Positions 1 to 6,174 of a stretch of DNA of 11,298 nucleotides are shown piece by piece. Position 1 is the stretch's first letter. Each line of letters starts with the position of its first letter. Below the pieces are notes generated by a model that searched no databases, was not told the origin of the DNA, and saw only the letters and a program-made list of their open reading frames with translations. The stretch is taken from contig JAJYWM010000409.1 in NCBI GenBank assembly GCA_021791455.1, forward strand, positions 1 to 11,298. Reading direction: 5' to 3'. This DNA is from a bacterium. Its GTDB lineage: Bacteria > Chloroflexota > Dormibacteria > UBA8260 > Bog-877. Position numbers and translations under genes: made by a program.

Positions 1-8
1 AGGCCACA

Positions 9-272
9 TCAGCCCTCAGAGCGCAGCTCGTCCAGGACTTCCTGGGTCGGACGGGATGCCACCGCCGACTCTGGTAGCGGGCCGTGGGTCCAACGTGCTG
101 GTGTGACCCTGCCGGCAGCGAGCAGGCTTCCGGTGCCGGTGGCTATTGCGGGCGGCGCCAGGACGGCCACCAACTGACCGCGATAGGTGACCCCGAGCGT
201 CTCCCCTCGGCGGACCCTCCGGACGGCAGAAGAGGCCCGCTGCTGCAGCTCCTTGATCCCGATCGTCTCCAT
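9..272 (-). CDS. Phd/YefM-family type II antitoxin
   Basis: The product is 87 residues from the ATG at 272. Its N-terminus METIGIKELQQRASSAVRRV is the classic Phd/YefM opening: a short beta strand, the IKELQQRAS helix, then VRRGETLGVTYRGQLVAVLAP. In the family this fold dimerises, binds the promoter and neutralises a partner toxin through a disordered C-terminal tail, here the acidic end EVLDELRSEG. A GTG at 290 would add six residues (MLLSPH), but family members usually begin at the METIGI-type segment. No strong ribosome site is seen before either start. The TGA stop (11-9) shares its A with an ATG (9-7), so a downstream partner, probably a VapC/PIN-type toxin, may start here and run off the left edge; only three codons are visible. 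The function follows from family resemblance. The partner is an inference. Confidence 0.85.
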   Translation of the reverse strand: METIGIKELQQRASSAVRRVRRGETLGVTYRGQLVAVLAPPAIATGTGSLLAAGRVTPARWTHGPLPESAVASRPTQEVLDELRSEG

Positions 273-394
273 GTGCGGCGACAGTAGCACGAAGCGGGCT
301 GTCTCGAACCCGTCATGCTCCAGCTCGCTCTTCGCCTGTGGGGCGGTGCCAAGGAGACGGGCCGAGAACGATAGCGGCCAAGTGGAGTACCCAG

Positions 395-814
395 ATGGGA
401 TTCCCCAAGTCGGTCAAGGACGCGGCTTTCAAGAGGCCGGGCGGCCGCTGCGAGTGCAAGCGCACCTCGCACCGCAGCCACCCCGAAGGGCGCTGCAAAA
501 CGGCGATCTCCGTTCTGTCGGTGGACTACCACCATGTCCGTTCTCGTAAGGCTGACGGCCCCGATACGCTCGCCAACTGCGAGGCTATGTGCTGGAAGTG
601 CCATCGCCTCACAAAGTCCTTCGGCGCGGAGGCAGCGCGCGGATCGCTGCGGCGAAGGAGGCCGCCGAGTCCGGCATCACCACCAAGCTCCCAACTGGGC
701 GCCGCCCTCCCGCTTCCCACTCCAACCGGACGAGGTAGTGGGCATCTGACACCGTCCGAGCGAGTTCACGCGCAAGGCGGGACACAGCCTTGGCAACGCC
801 CACTCCTCAGGTGA
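395..814 (+). CDS. HNH endonuclease-like protein, C-terminal frame doubtful
   Basis: From the ATG at 395, preceded by TGGAG at 383-387, the protein starts MGFPKSVKDAAFKRPGGRC. A zinc/HNH core follows: paired cysteines (GGRCEC), then DYHHVRSRKADGPDTLANCE and MCWKCHRLTKSFG. The HH, N and CxxC arrangement and the FPKSVKDAAFKR opening match small HNH nucleases found in phage and accessory DNA. Such proteins cut DNA, or act in packaging or mobile-element processing; which applies here is unknown. After the core (about base 620) this frame becomes Arg/Pro/Ser-rich and unlike a folded protein until TGA at 812-814. Removing two bases from the GCGCGC run near 634-640 would instead continue as EAARIAAAKEAAESGI and end at TAG 736-738. 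A lost stop soon after the core is equally possible. The tail overlaps the minus-strand gene at 609-950. The HNH core is secure; the C-terminal end and intactness are not. Confidence 0.6.
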   Translation: MGFPKSVKDAAFKRPGGRCECKRTSHRSHPEGRCKTAISVLSVDYHHVRSRKADGPDTLANCEAMCWKCHRLTKSFGAEAARGSLRRRRPPSPASPPSSQLGAALPLPTPTGRGSGHLTPSERVHAQGGTQPWQRPLLR

Positions 815-950
815 CGAAGGAGACGTAGGCTGCCGCTGGGTCCGAGGACTCCTCGCAGCTATCCACGGTGATCAGTTCCGGGCGCCTGGACAGAGCCGCG
901 ACAAGGGGCGCGACCCCGGAGTCCACCCATGCGTTGACCTTGACGGGCAC
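609..950 (-). pseudogene. small unknown gene interrupted by in-frame TGA
   Basis: Reading from GTG at 950 gives 47 residues beginning VPVKVNAWVDSGVAPLVAAL and containing RRPELITVDSCEESSD and AAAYVSFVT. A TGA follows at 809-807. The same frame then runs on from GTG 803 for 64 more residues (VAKAVSRLARELARTV, HYLVRLEWEAGG, RRPVGSLVVMP) to TGA at 611-609. Both halves have the composition of a real globular protein and sit in one frame, so I read them as one roughly 113-codon gene broken by a nonsense codon. I think the pattern resembles small accessory proteins found near HNH genes, but I cannot name the family and give no function. Two-gene restart is the alternative: the internal TGAGGAGTG could support re-initiation. 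A sequencing error is also possible. It lies antiparallel to, and overlaps, the doubtful tail of the HNH gene. Confidence 0.5.
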
Positions 951-1063
951 CTCCGAATGGCGCCCCCTGACACGCTGCCTCTCGGCTCCTCAAACTGACC
1001 CACTACCGGGACCGGCGCCGCCCATCGGGTCGCATTTCTTCCCCGGCCGCTCTGATGGCTCGG

Positions 1064-1555
1064 TCAGTTGGCAACCGCTGTGTGCCGGCCGGCAGGAGCC
1101 TGGACCAGGTCCGCGATTCGCTGCAGGGTCCTTTCCATGTTGGCCCTGGTCTTGGCCGGGAGGCCGAACAGCTGCAGGAACGGTCTCTGTCTGTCCTGCG
1201 ACAGGTCCCACGTTTCTCTGACCAGGGTTCCACCCTCTGCGGCGATCAGCTCATACCGCCAGATGCGCCCGCCGACAAGCCGGCCCAAGGGAGAGGGGGC
1301 GGTGGTCTGCCAGGCGATCCTGCGGTTCTCCTCGAATTCGATCACGGTGTTCATCATCGAGTAGGGAACGCCCGCCTGCATCCGCATACCGAATCTTGCG
1401 CCCAGGGTGAGTCTTTCGGAGGCCTTGCCCTGGGGGCCCTTCACAGACCCGGAGCCGTCGATCTGCGGGTGGTGCCCTGGATCGGCCAGGAGGTCGAAGA
1501 TGGCGGCCGGTGGAGCTGATATTAGGCGCTCGACCGTTACCCCGTTGCGGTGCAC
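1064..1555 (-). CDS. SRPBCC (START/polyketide cyclase-like) protein
   Basis: This 163-residue protein starts at GTG 1555. GGGAGAG (1567-1561) lies 5 nt upstream. The opening VTVERLISAPPAAIFDLLAD is the typical first strand and helix of the SRPBCC ligand-binding fold (small hydrophobic-ligand proteins, polyketide cyclase/dehydrase-like). VIEFEENRRIAWQ, the basic-aromatic strand IWRYELIAAEGGTLVRETWD and a long C-terminal amphipathic helix (ANMERTLQRIADLVQ) complete it. The length is normal for a single-domain member. Close actinobacterial relatives usually have no assigned ligand, so the substrate is unknown. The gene diverges from tenA across 193 bp holding a plausible promoter. The fold is a confident call; the biochemical role is not visible, and a link to phenylacetate metabolism is not supported beyond proximity. 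Confidence 0.85.
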   Translation of the reverse strand: MHRNGVTVERLISAPPAAIFDLLADPGHHPQIDGSGSVKGPQGKASERLTLGARFGMRMQAGVPYSMMNTVIEFEENRRIAWQTTAPSPLGRLVGGRIWRYELIAAEGGTLVRETWDLSQDRQRPFLQLFGLPAKTRANMERTLQRIADLVQAPAGRHTAVAN

Positions 1556-1590
1556 GTTCTCTCTCCCGTTTGGATTCTTCGGACCGTGTC

Positions 1591-1620
1591 AGTATGCGCC
1601 ACCTGCCGCGGGTCGCCCAA
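1591..1620 (-). promoter_or_regulatory. putative sigma-70-type promoter for the SRPBCC gene
   Basis: On the minus strand TTGGGC (1620-1615) and CATACT (1596-1591) are separated by 18 bp. Transcription would begin near 1584, giving a leader of about 28 nt that carries GGGAGAG before the GTG at 1555. Both hexamers deviate from consensus and GC-rich genomes vary, so this is a candidate only. Confidence 0.35.
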
Positions 1621-1703
1621 TTACCCAGCCTTGCCACCGGGGCCGGACCGCCCAGGGGACCTTAAGCGGTTGCGTTATTGCGGGTGGGCTGATGGTGGCG
1701 ACC

Positions 1704-1721
1704 CTCGGCGTCAGCGCCGAG
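1704..1721. repeat. perfect 7-bp hairpin upstream of tenA
   Basis: CTCGGCG (1704-1710) and CGCCGAG (1715-1721) form a perfect stem with a TCAG loop, 27 bases before the preferred tenA start. It could be a leader hairpin or an operator half-site pair. If tenA really starts at ATG 1692, it lies inside the coding region and means little. Confidence 0.4.
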
Positions 1722-1748
1722 CCCGATGCCATGAGAGTATTTGGAACC

Positions 1749-2426
1749 ATGGGCGACGCCAAATACAGCCAGGAGCTCTGGCGGGCAGGAGCCAACCTGT
1801 ACTCTCGGATCCTGCGCCATCCTTTCCTGCTGGGGCTCGTGCGAGGCGACCTCCCCACCGCCAAGTTCGGCTTCTTCCTGGAACAGGACATGGCGTTTCT
1901 GGACCTGTACTCGCGGAGCATCTGCCTTCTGGCCGCGCGCGCACCAGGAGCTCAGGCCGTGCGGCAATTCAGCCGGGATGCGGCCGACAGTTTGGGGGCC
2001 GAGCAGGACGCGGAGTCGGGCTGGCTTGAGCAGCTGGGGCTTCAGGCCAGTGGGGAGGTTGAGCCTGCGCCGACCACTCTCGCGTATGGGCGATTCCTGC
2101 TGTCCGAGGTTCAGTCAGGGTCGTTCCTGCAGGGGGTGGCCGCGGTTCTACCTTGCTATTGGGTCTACCACGAGGTCGGACGCGAGCTCGCCCGCCTCGG
2201 GTCCCCGACGCCGGTCTACCAACGCTGGATCGACAACTACTCTTCTCAGGATTTCGAGGCGGTGACGGCACGGGTCAGGGCGATCCTGGACCAGGAGGCG
2301 AGCACCGCTTCCGCTCTCGAACTCGAGTCGGGGCGGCGCTCCTACCTGGTTGCTCTGCGCTACGAGTGGATGTTCTGGGACATGGCGTGGCGAATGGAGC
2401 GCTGGCCTGTTTCGGATGGGCCATAG
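1749..2426 (+). CDS. tenA: TenA/THI-4/PqqC-family protein (aminopyrimidine aminohydrolase type)
   Basis: The product is 225 residues, normal for TenA enzymes, which hydrolyse thiamin breakdown products (aminopyrimidine salvage; thiaminase II activity) as cytosolic all-helical oligomers. Visible family signatures from M1 at 1749: HPFLLGLVRGDLP at 24-36; FFLEQDMAFL with the active-site Asp at 47; a conserved Tyr in LAYGRFLL at about 113; GSFLQGVAAVLPCYWVYHEVG with the catalytic Cys at 136; YQRWIDNYSS at 157-166; and YEWMFWDMAWRMERWP with the catalytic Glu at 206. All key residues are present, so an active enzyme is expected. The frame is open far upstream and also offers ATGs at 1692 and 1731. 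I chose 1749 because MGDAKYSQELW aligns with where TenA proteins normally begin; the ribosome site is weak for all three. I see no TPP-riboswitch core upstream. It is convergent with the next minus-strand gene. Confidence 0.88.
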   Translation: MGDAKYSQELWRAGANLYSRILRHPFLLGLVRGDLPTAKFGFFLEQDMAFLDLYSRSICLLAARAPGAQAVRQFSRDAADSLGAEQDAESGWLEQLGLQASGEVEPAPTTLAYGRFLLSEVQSGSFLQGVAAVLPCYWVYHEVGRELARLGSPTPVYQRWIDNYSSQDFEAVTARVRAILDQEASTASALELESGRRSYLVALRYEWMFWDMAWRMERWPVSDGP

Positions 2427-2518
2427 GGCCCAGCTCCGCGATCAGCGATGCCCAGTCAGCGCCGCAACTTGAGCCCAACGCGGGGCAGGTGGGCGCACCC
2501 CTGGATACGGGAGCGGTG

Positions 2519-2884
2519 TCAGCGGCTCACCACCAGCGCCTCGGTGGCGGCTGCTCCCAGAATCACACCAAGGAGGGGGACGGTCCCGAGCTTTCCCCGC
2601 GCCCGCATCAGCGAGGCGGTGAGCACGTCACCGATCTGAATCAGCGTGACGATCCGGGCCAGGGCCGCTCGGGTCTGTCGCTGGTCGGCAGGGACGGCGA
2701 GCAGAGCCGCCGCGATGGCGAGGTCGCGAACGCCGGCCAGCCGAAGACCCAAGGTGGGGCTGCTCCCCTCCCCGCCCTCGGTCATCTGTCCGATCGGACC
2801 CGGTGCCACGAGAAGGAGCCCTCCGATGCAGCCGGCGATAAAGCCGACCAGGTGCAGCCGGTCTCTGCCAGACGCTAGCTTCAA
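2519..2884 (-). CDS. small multi-spanning membrane protein, DUF4267-like
   Basis: From a TTG at 2884, preceded by GGCGAGG 5-6 nt upstream, this gives 121 residues. They contain about four hydrophobic segments: LVGFIAGCIGGLLLVAPGPI, the segment around LRLAGVRDLAIAAALLAVP, one near IVTLIQIGDVLTASLM, and VPLLGVILGAAATEALVV at the C-terminus. The pattern of a first helix ending in a VAPxP motif, then LRLxGVRDLAIAAALL, recalls small uncharacterised four-helix membrane proteins of the DUF4267 type. The function is unknown. The same frame is open further upstream: an ATG at 2998 would give 159 residues, but its extra N-terminus is Arg/Pro-rich and has no ribosome site, so I prefer the TTG. It is convergent with tenA and divergent from paaI. 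Confidence 0.65.
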   Translation of the reverse strand: MKLASGRDRLHLVGFIAGCIGGLLLVAPGPIGQMTEGGEGSSPTLGLRLAGVRDLAIAAALLAVPADQRQTRAALARIVTLIQIGDVLTASLMRARGKLGTVPLLGVILGAAATEALVVSR

Positions 2885-3036
2885 GATGACCTCGCCAATT
2901 GGAATCCATGGTCCCTTGTGGACCCGACTGCCGTAACCGGCAGCTGGATTATCCCGCCGGGTCGGTCGTGGCAGCCGGGCTGAGATCACTCCTATCATGG
3001 CGGGTTGTGGTTGGAAGGCAGGTAATCCCTGGCGAC

Positions 3037-3510
3037 GTGGGGTCATCACCGTCCCAGCAACTGGCCGAGGCCTCCGCGTCCGCCATGTTGGCGGCGGACC
3101 GAGCATCCCAGGGGTTGGGCATGATCCTGGTCGAGGTCTCCCCGGGCTCGGCGAGGCTCAGGATGGCAATCACCGAGGCCATGGTCAACGGGCATGGCAT
3201 CTGCCACGGCGGTTTCATATTCTGCCTGGGCGACAGTGCCTTTGCCGTCGCCTGCAACACCTACGGCGAGGCCACCGTGGCCGCCGGGGCCGCGATTGAC
3301 TTCCTGGAGCCGGTGCGTCAGGGTGACATGCTCGAGGCTGAGGCCCAGGAGCGGATCCGCAGGGGCCGCTCGGGAATCTACGACGTGACGGTTCGGCGCC
3401 TGCCCGACAGGACCGTGGTGGCCGAGTTCAGGGGGCGTTCGAAGACGCTTCCGGCCAGGGAGCCCGATGGGCGCCCTGACCAGGGCCGGGCGCGTTCGGG
3501 GGGGCTGTGA
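3037..3510 (+). CDS. paaI: hydroxyphenylacetyl-CoA thioesterase PaaI (hotdog fold)
   Basis: PaaI hydrolyses phenylacetyl-CoA and ring-hydroxylated derivatives, freeing CoA trapped in dead-end thioesters of the phenylacetate pathway. From GTG 3037 the protein has 157 residues. It shows the PaaI signature in order: DRASQGLGM at 21-29; a strand ending MAITEAMVNGHGICHGG with NGH at 51-53 and HGG at 57-59; FCLGDSAFAVACNTYGEATV with the catalytic Asp at 66; AIDFLEPVRQGDML; GRSGIYDVTVRR; and FRGRSKTL. The start is uncertain: the frame opens at ATG 2899 and also has GTG 3007. The 3037 start gives the N-terminus usual for the family (SQQLAEASASAMLAADRAS). TATCAT at 2993-2998 is a possible -10, though no clear -35 pairs with it. 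The 3' end overlaps paaK, so the two are almost certainly co-transcribed. The product call is firm. Confidence 0.93.
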   Translation: MGSSPSQQLAEASASAMLAADRASQGLGMILVEVSPGSARLRMAITEAMVNGHGICHGGFIFCLGDSAFAVACNTYGEATVAAGAAIDFLEPVRQGDMLEAEAQERIRRGRSGIYDVTVRRLPDRTVVAEFRGRSKTLPAREPDGRPDQGRARSGGL

Positions 3511-4816
3511 GTTGGAGGATCTGACCCCGGACCGATCGCTCCTTGATCCGATCGAGACGGCGTCCCAGGACGAGCTCGCTCAGCTGCAACTGACCCGTCT
3601 CAAGGCAACGGTGGCCACCGTGTACGAGAAGGTGCCCTTCTACCGGCGACGGATGGACGAGGCTTCGGTGGCGCCCGACGACATCCGCTCGCTCGAAGAC
3701 GTAAGTCGGCTCCCGTTCACGACCAAGGACGATCTGCGCGACCAGTACCCACTTGGGCTCTTGGCGGTACCGCGAGCGACCCTGCGTCGGATCCATGCCT
3801 CCAGCGGGACCACCGGCAGGCCGACCATCGTCGCCTACAGCGAGGCTGACCTCAAAACCTGGGCCGATCTGATGGCGCGCTCGATCAGGGCGGCCGGGGG
3901 CCGGCCCGGCGACGTCGTGCACGTCGCCTATGGGTATGGGCTCTTCACTGGCGGCTTGGGCGCCCACTATGGAGCGGAGCGGCTGGGGTGCACGGTGATC
4001 CCCGCCTCCGGGGGGCTGACCGAGCGCCAGGTGACCCTGATACGTGATCTCAAGGCGGACGTGATCATGCTCACGCCCTCCTACATGCTGGTGATTCTCG
4101 ATGAGTTCGAGCGCCAGGGAGTAGACCCGAGGACCTCCTCGTTGCGGGTGGGGATCTTTGGCGCCGAGCCTTGGTCCGACGAGATGCGGCGGGAGATCGA
4201 GTCCCGAGCGGGCATGCATGCGGTCGACATCTACGGGCTGTCGGAGGTGATGGGCCCCGGGGTGGCGCAGGAATGCGTCGAGACCAAGGATGGGCTGACC
4301 ATCTGGGAGGACCACTTCTACCCCGAGGTGGTCGACCCCGGGAGCGGCAATCCTCTTCCGGATGGGGCCTCGGGAGAGCTGGTCCTGACGACCCTGACCA
4401 AGGAGGCGATGCCCCTGCTGCGCTACCGCACCAGGGACCTGACCCGCCTTCTGCCGGGAACCGCCCGCACCATGCGCCGCATGGAACGGATTAAAGGCCG
4501 CACGGACGACATGATGATCGTCAGGGGAGTGAATGTCTTCCCCACCCAGGTCGAGGAGGTGGTGCTCAACATAGCCGGGCTCTCCCCCCACTTTCTCTGC
4601 ATCCTCACGCGACCCCATCGAATGGACGAGATGACGGTGCGGGTCGAGGCCAGCCCTGGGGCCGCCGACGCCGCCGCCCGGGCCCGGTTGGAGCAGGAGT
4701 TGGTGGGCCGCCTCAAGCATTCCGTCGGGGTCACCGTCGAGGCGGACGTGGTAGAGCCCTACACCATGGAGCGATCCCTGGGCAAGGCGCAGAGGATCCT
4801 GGACCTGCGTTCGTGA
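3467..4816 (+). CDS. paaK: phenylacetate-CoA ligase PaaK
   Basis: PaaK makes phenylacetyl-CoA from phenylacetate, ATP and CoA, the entry step of the pathway. The 449-residue protein fits the family (about 430-440). Visible motifs: QLTRLKATVATVYEKVPFYR at 41-60; PFTTKDDLRDQYP; the ATP-binding P-loop SSGTTGRPT at 112-120; HVAYGYGLFTGGLGAHYGAE; IFGAEPWSD; IYGLSEVMGPGVAQECVE; the hinge stretch RYRTRDLTRLL; GRTDDMMIVRGVNVFPTQVE; and a C-terminal SLGKAQRI with the conserved Lys. ATG 3467 has AGGGAG (3457-3462) 4 nt upstream and overlaps paaI by 44 bp in another frame. A TTG at 3512 would give 434 residues starting MEDLTPDRSLLDP, closer to typical PaaK N-termini. I keep the ATG because of its ribosome site. 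The first 15 or so residues look non-conserved either way. Confidence 0.97.
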   Translation: MGALTRAGRVRGGCELEDLTPDRSLLDPIETASQDELAQLQLTRLKATVATVYEKVPFYRRRMDEASVAPDDIRSLEDVSRLPFTTKDDLRDQYPLGLLAVPRATLRRIHASSGTTGRPTIVAYSEADLKTWADLMARSIRAAGGRPGDVVHVAYGYGLFTGGLGAHYGAERLGCTVIPASGGLTERQVTLIRDLKADVIMLTPSYMLVILDEFERQGVDPRTSSLRVGIFGAEPWSDEMRREIESRAGMHAVDIYGLSEVMGPGVAQECVETKDGLTIWEDHFYPEVVDPGSGNPLPDGASGELVLTTLTKEAMPLLRYRTRDLTRLLPGTARTMRRMERIKGRTDDMMIVRGVNVFPTQVEEVVLNIAGLSPHFLCILTRPHRMDEMTVRVEASPGAADAAARARLEQELVGRLKHSVGVTVEADVVEPYTMERSLGKAQRILDLRS

Positions 4817-4873
4817 GGGTCACTCGCATCCGGGCTCGCGCGGCTTCTGCAGCGTCGCCTGGGTCTCGGACCG

Positions 4874-5710
4874 CTACCCTGCGCTGATAAGGCCAATCGC
4901 CAGCAGAGCCCCCAGGAGCCCCACTGACTGCAGCCGGCTCCAGCGCTCACGGAGCAGGATCCGCGCTAACACGATGGTCACCCCCGGGTAGAGCGAGGTC
5001 AGGACCGCGACCACGGCCAGCTTGCCCCGGCCGGTAGCGCTGAGGAACATGAGGTTGGCCGCGCCCCCCAGAACGCCGGCCAGGGTGGGGAGCAGCAGGG
5101 CCGGAAGGGCTGGGCGGGCTGCCATTAACGCACGGGCCGCAAAGGGCGCCTCGATCAGGACTGCCACCAACTGGCCCGGTAGCAGCGGCCAGGCGCCGGA
5201 TCGCGTGCCCGCCCGGTCGAGGGCGACGAAGAAGATGGCGAATCCGAGGCCGGCGGCGACCCCGTAAAGAATGCCCTGACTCGCCTGGGGCGATGCCCCC
5301 GGCGCGGGGCGCCAGGAGACCAGGACGATGGCCGCGACGGCGCAAGCAACCCCCACGCCAGCTGTCGCGCCCAGACGCTCGCCCAGCAAAAGCCCGAATC
5401 CGGCTGGCAGTGCTGCGGTGAGAAGAGCGGAGCAGGTTGCCACGACGCTCATGCTGCCAACCGCCAGTCCCCGGTAAAGGCAGAGGGAGCCCAGGGCGGT
5501 GCCGGCGCCGCTCAGTGCTCCCCATCCCAGAACTGCGGCGGTCGGTCCCCTGCCGGGCACCGCCTGGACCGCGATCAGGGTGGCGATAACGCTGCAGGAC
5601 TGCGCTACCAGCGCCACGGTTGCGGCGGATGCTCTCCGGCTCCCGACGCCGGCGGCAAAGTCGGACGCGCCGTAGCCAAGCGCGGCGAGCAGGCTCAGGA
5701 CCAGCGGCAT
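4874..5710 (-). CDS. EamA-type drug/metabolite transporter (10 TM)
   Basis: This 278-residue inner-membrane protein starts at ATG 5710. It has two tandem EamA halves, each of about five hydrophobic helices. The first half opens VLSLLAALGYGASDFAAGV and includes LCLYRGLAVGSMSVVATCSA and LLLGERLGATAGVGVACAV. The second opens ILYGVAAGLGFAIFFVALDR and ends ATGRGKLAVVAVLTSLYPGV, then LLRERWSRLQSVGLLGALLA. The GERLG and RERWSRLQ segments in matching positions of each half are the usual EamA signature. Such transporters export or import small metabolites; the substrate cannot be read from sequence. It is the last gene of a minus-strand run, 134 bp beyond the ATL gene, and it converges on paaK with 57 bp between. 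A role in moving an aromatic acid or CoA-pathway by-product is only a guess from position. No good ribosome site precedes the ATG. Confidence 0.9.
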   Translation of the reverse strand: MPLVLSLLAALGYGASDFAAGVGSRRASAATVALVAQSCSVIATLIAVQAVPGRGPTAAVLGWGALSGAGTALGSLCLYRGLAVGSMSVVATCSALLTAALPAGFGLLLGERLGATAGVGVACAVAAIVLVSWRPAPGASPQASQGILYGVAAGLGFAIFFVALDRAGTRSGAWPLLPGQLVAVLIEAPFAARALMAARPALPALLLPTLAGVLGGAANLMFLSATGRGKLAVVAVLTSLYPGVTIVLARILLRERWSRLQSVGLLGALLAIGLISAG

Positions 5711-5844
5711 CAGCGCCGGCGCCGCCGGAGTGGGTGGCCGGGCCTGCGGAAGAGACCCCGCCGTTCCAAAGTCGGTGGCGTGCGGCCGGGATTGGGCGCC
5801 GATCGCCTCCTCTCCCGCACCCCCGCCCCACGAGGTTCGCCCAT

Positions 5845-6174
5845 CTATCTGGGAAGTTTCGACCGAAGAGGGTGCTGGGGGCCCTGGCGGGGCTCAGCCG
5901 CCACTCCTTCTGCCCGCAGCAGGGCTGCTTGCTCTACCTCCAGCCCAGGAACCAGGCGCCCTGAGGCGGTCATCACCCGCCACCAGGGAAGCCCACTGGA
6001 GTTGGCGAGAACCCGGCCCACCGCCCGTGCGGAACCGGGCCTGCCCGCCAGGGCCGCGACCTGGGAGTAGGTGAACACCTCGCCAGGGTGGGTTGCGGCG
6101 AGGACGGCTGCGACCGCCGAGCCCAGGTCACCTGTGGCTGTCGGGCGGGCTCTAGGCCTGGCTCGCCGGGGCAC
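5845..6174 (-). CDS. alkyltransferase-like (ATL) protein, MGMT DNA-binding domain
   Basis: The 109-residue protein has the DNA-binding domain of O6-alkylguanine transferases: VFTYSQVAALAGRPGSARAV at 33-52, then GRVLANSSGLPWWRVMTASG. The catalytic PCHR of true MGMT is replaced by PWWR (63-66). A Trp in place of the acceptor Cys defines ATL proteins (known examples have PWHR), which bind alkylated guanine without repairing it and flag it for nucleotide excision repair. The Tyr (36) and Arg-finger (50) positions used for base flipping are kept. The start is GTG 6174, with GGAG about 9 nt upstream, and it overlaps the hydrolase gene by 23 bp, which suggests translational coupling. The N-terminal 15 residues are Arg/Pro-rich. 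Loss of the acceptor Cys is seen directly; the damage-flagging role is from the family. Confidence 0.88.
   Translation of the reverse strand: MPRRARPRARPTATGDLGSAVAAVLAATHPGEVFTYSQVAALAGRPGSARAVGRVLANSSGLPWWRVMTASGRLVPGLEVEQAALLRAEGVAAEPRQGPQHPLRSKLPR

Noticed and set aside
1407..1691. N-terminal extension of the tenA frame
   Set aside because: It overlaps the SRPBCC gene and its promoter region, and has no resemblance to TenA N-termini.
2788..2799. 12-bp palindrome GTCCGATCGGAC
   Set aside because: It lies inside the small membrane-protein gene, far from any promoter, and its half-site differs from the 7670-7685 operator; probably chance in GC-rich coding DNA.
2928..2943. CTGCCG/CGGCAG 6-bp stem-loop between the membrane gene and paaI
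   Set aside because: It is short, has no T-run, and sits between divergent genes where a terminator is not expected.
3528..3545. GACCGATCG match to the core of the paaA palindrome near the paaK start
   Set aside because: Only half of the operator is present and it lies within coding sequence, so there is no support for a second binding site.
3428..4720. 430-residue open frame on the minus strand, antisense to paaK
   Set aside because: It is a GC-rich shadow of paaK: His/Gly/Pro/Arg-rich with no domain, while the plus strand encodes a complete PaaK with all its motifs.
4817..4873. Possible bidirectional terminator between paaK and the EamA gene
   Set aside because: I looked for a stem-loop in this convergent gap and found no convincing stem or T-run.
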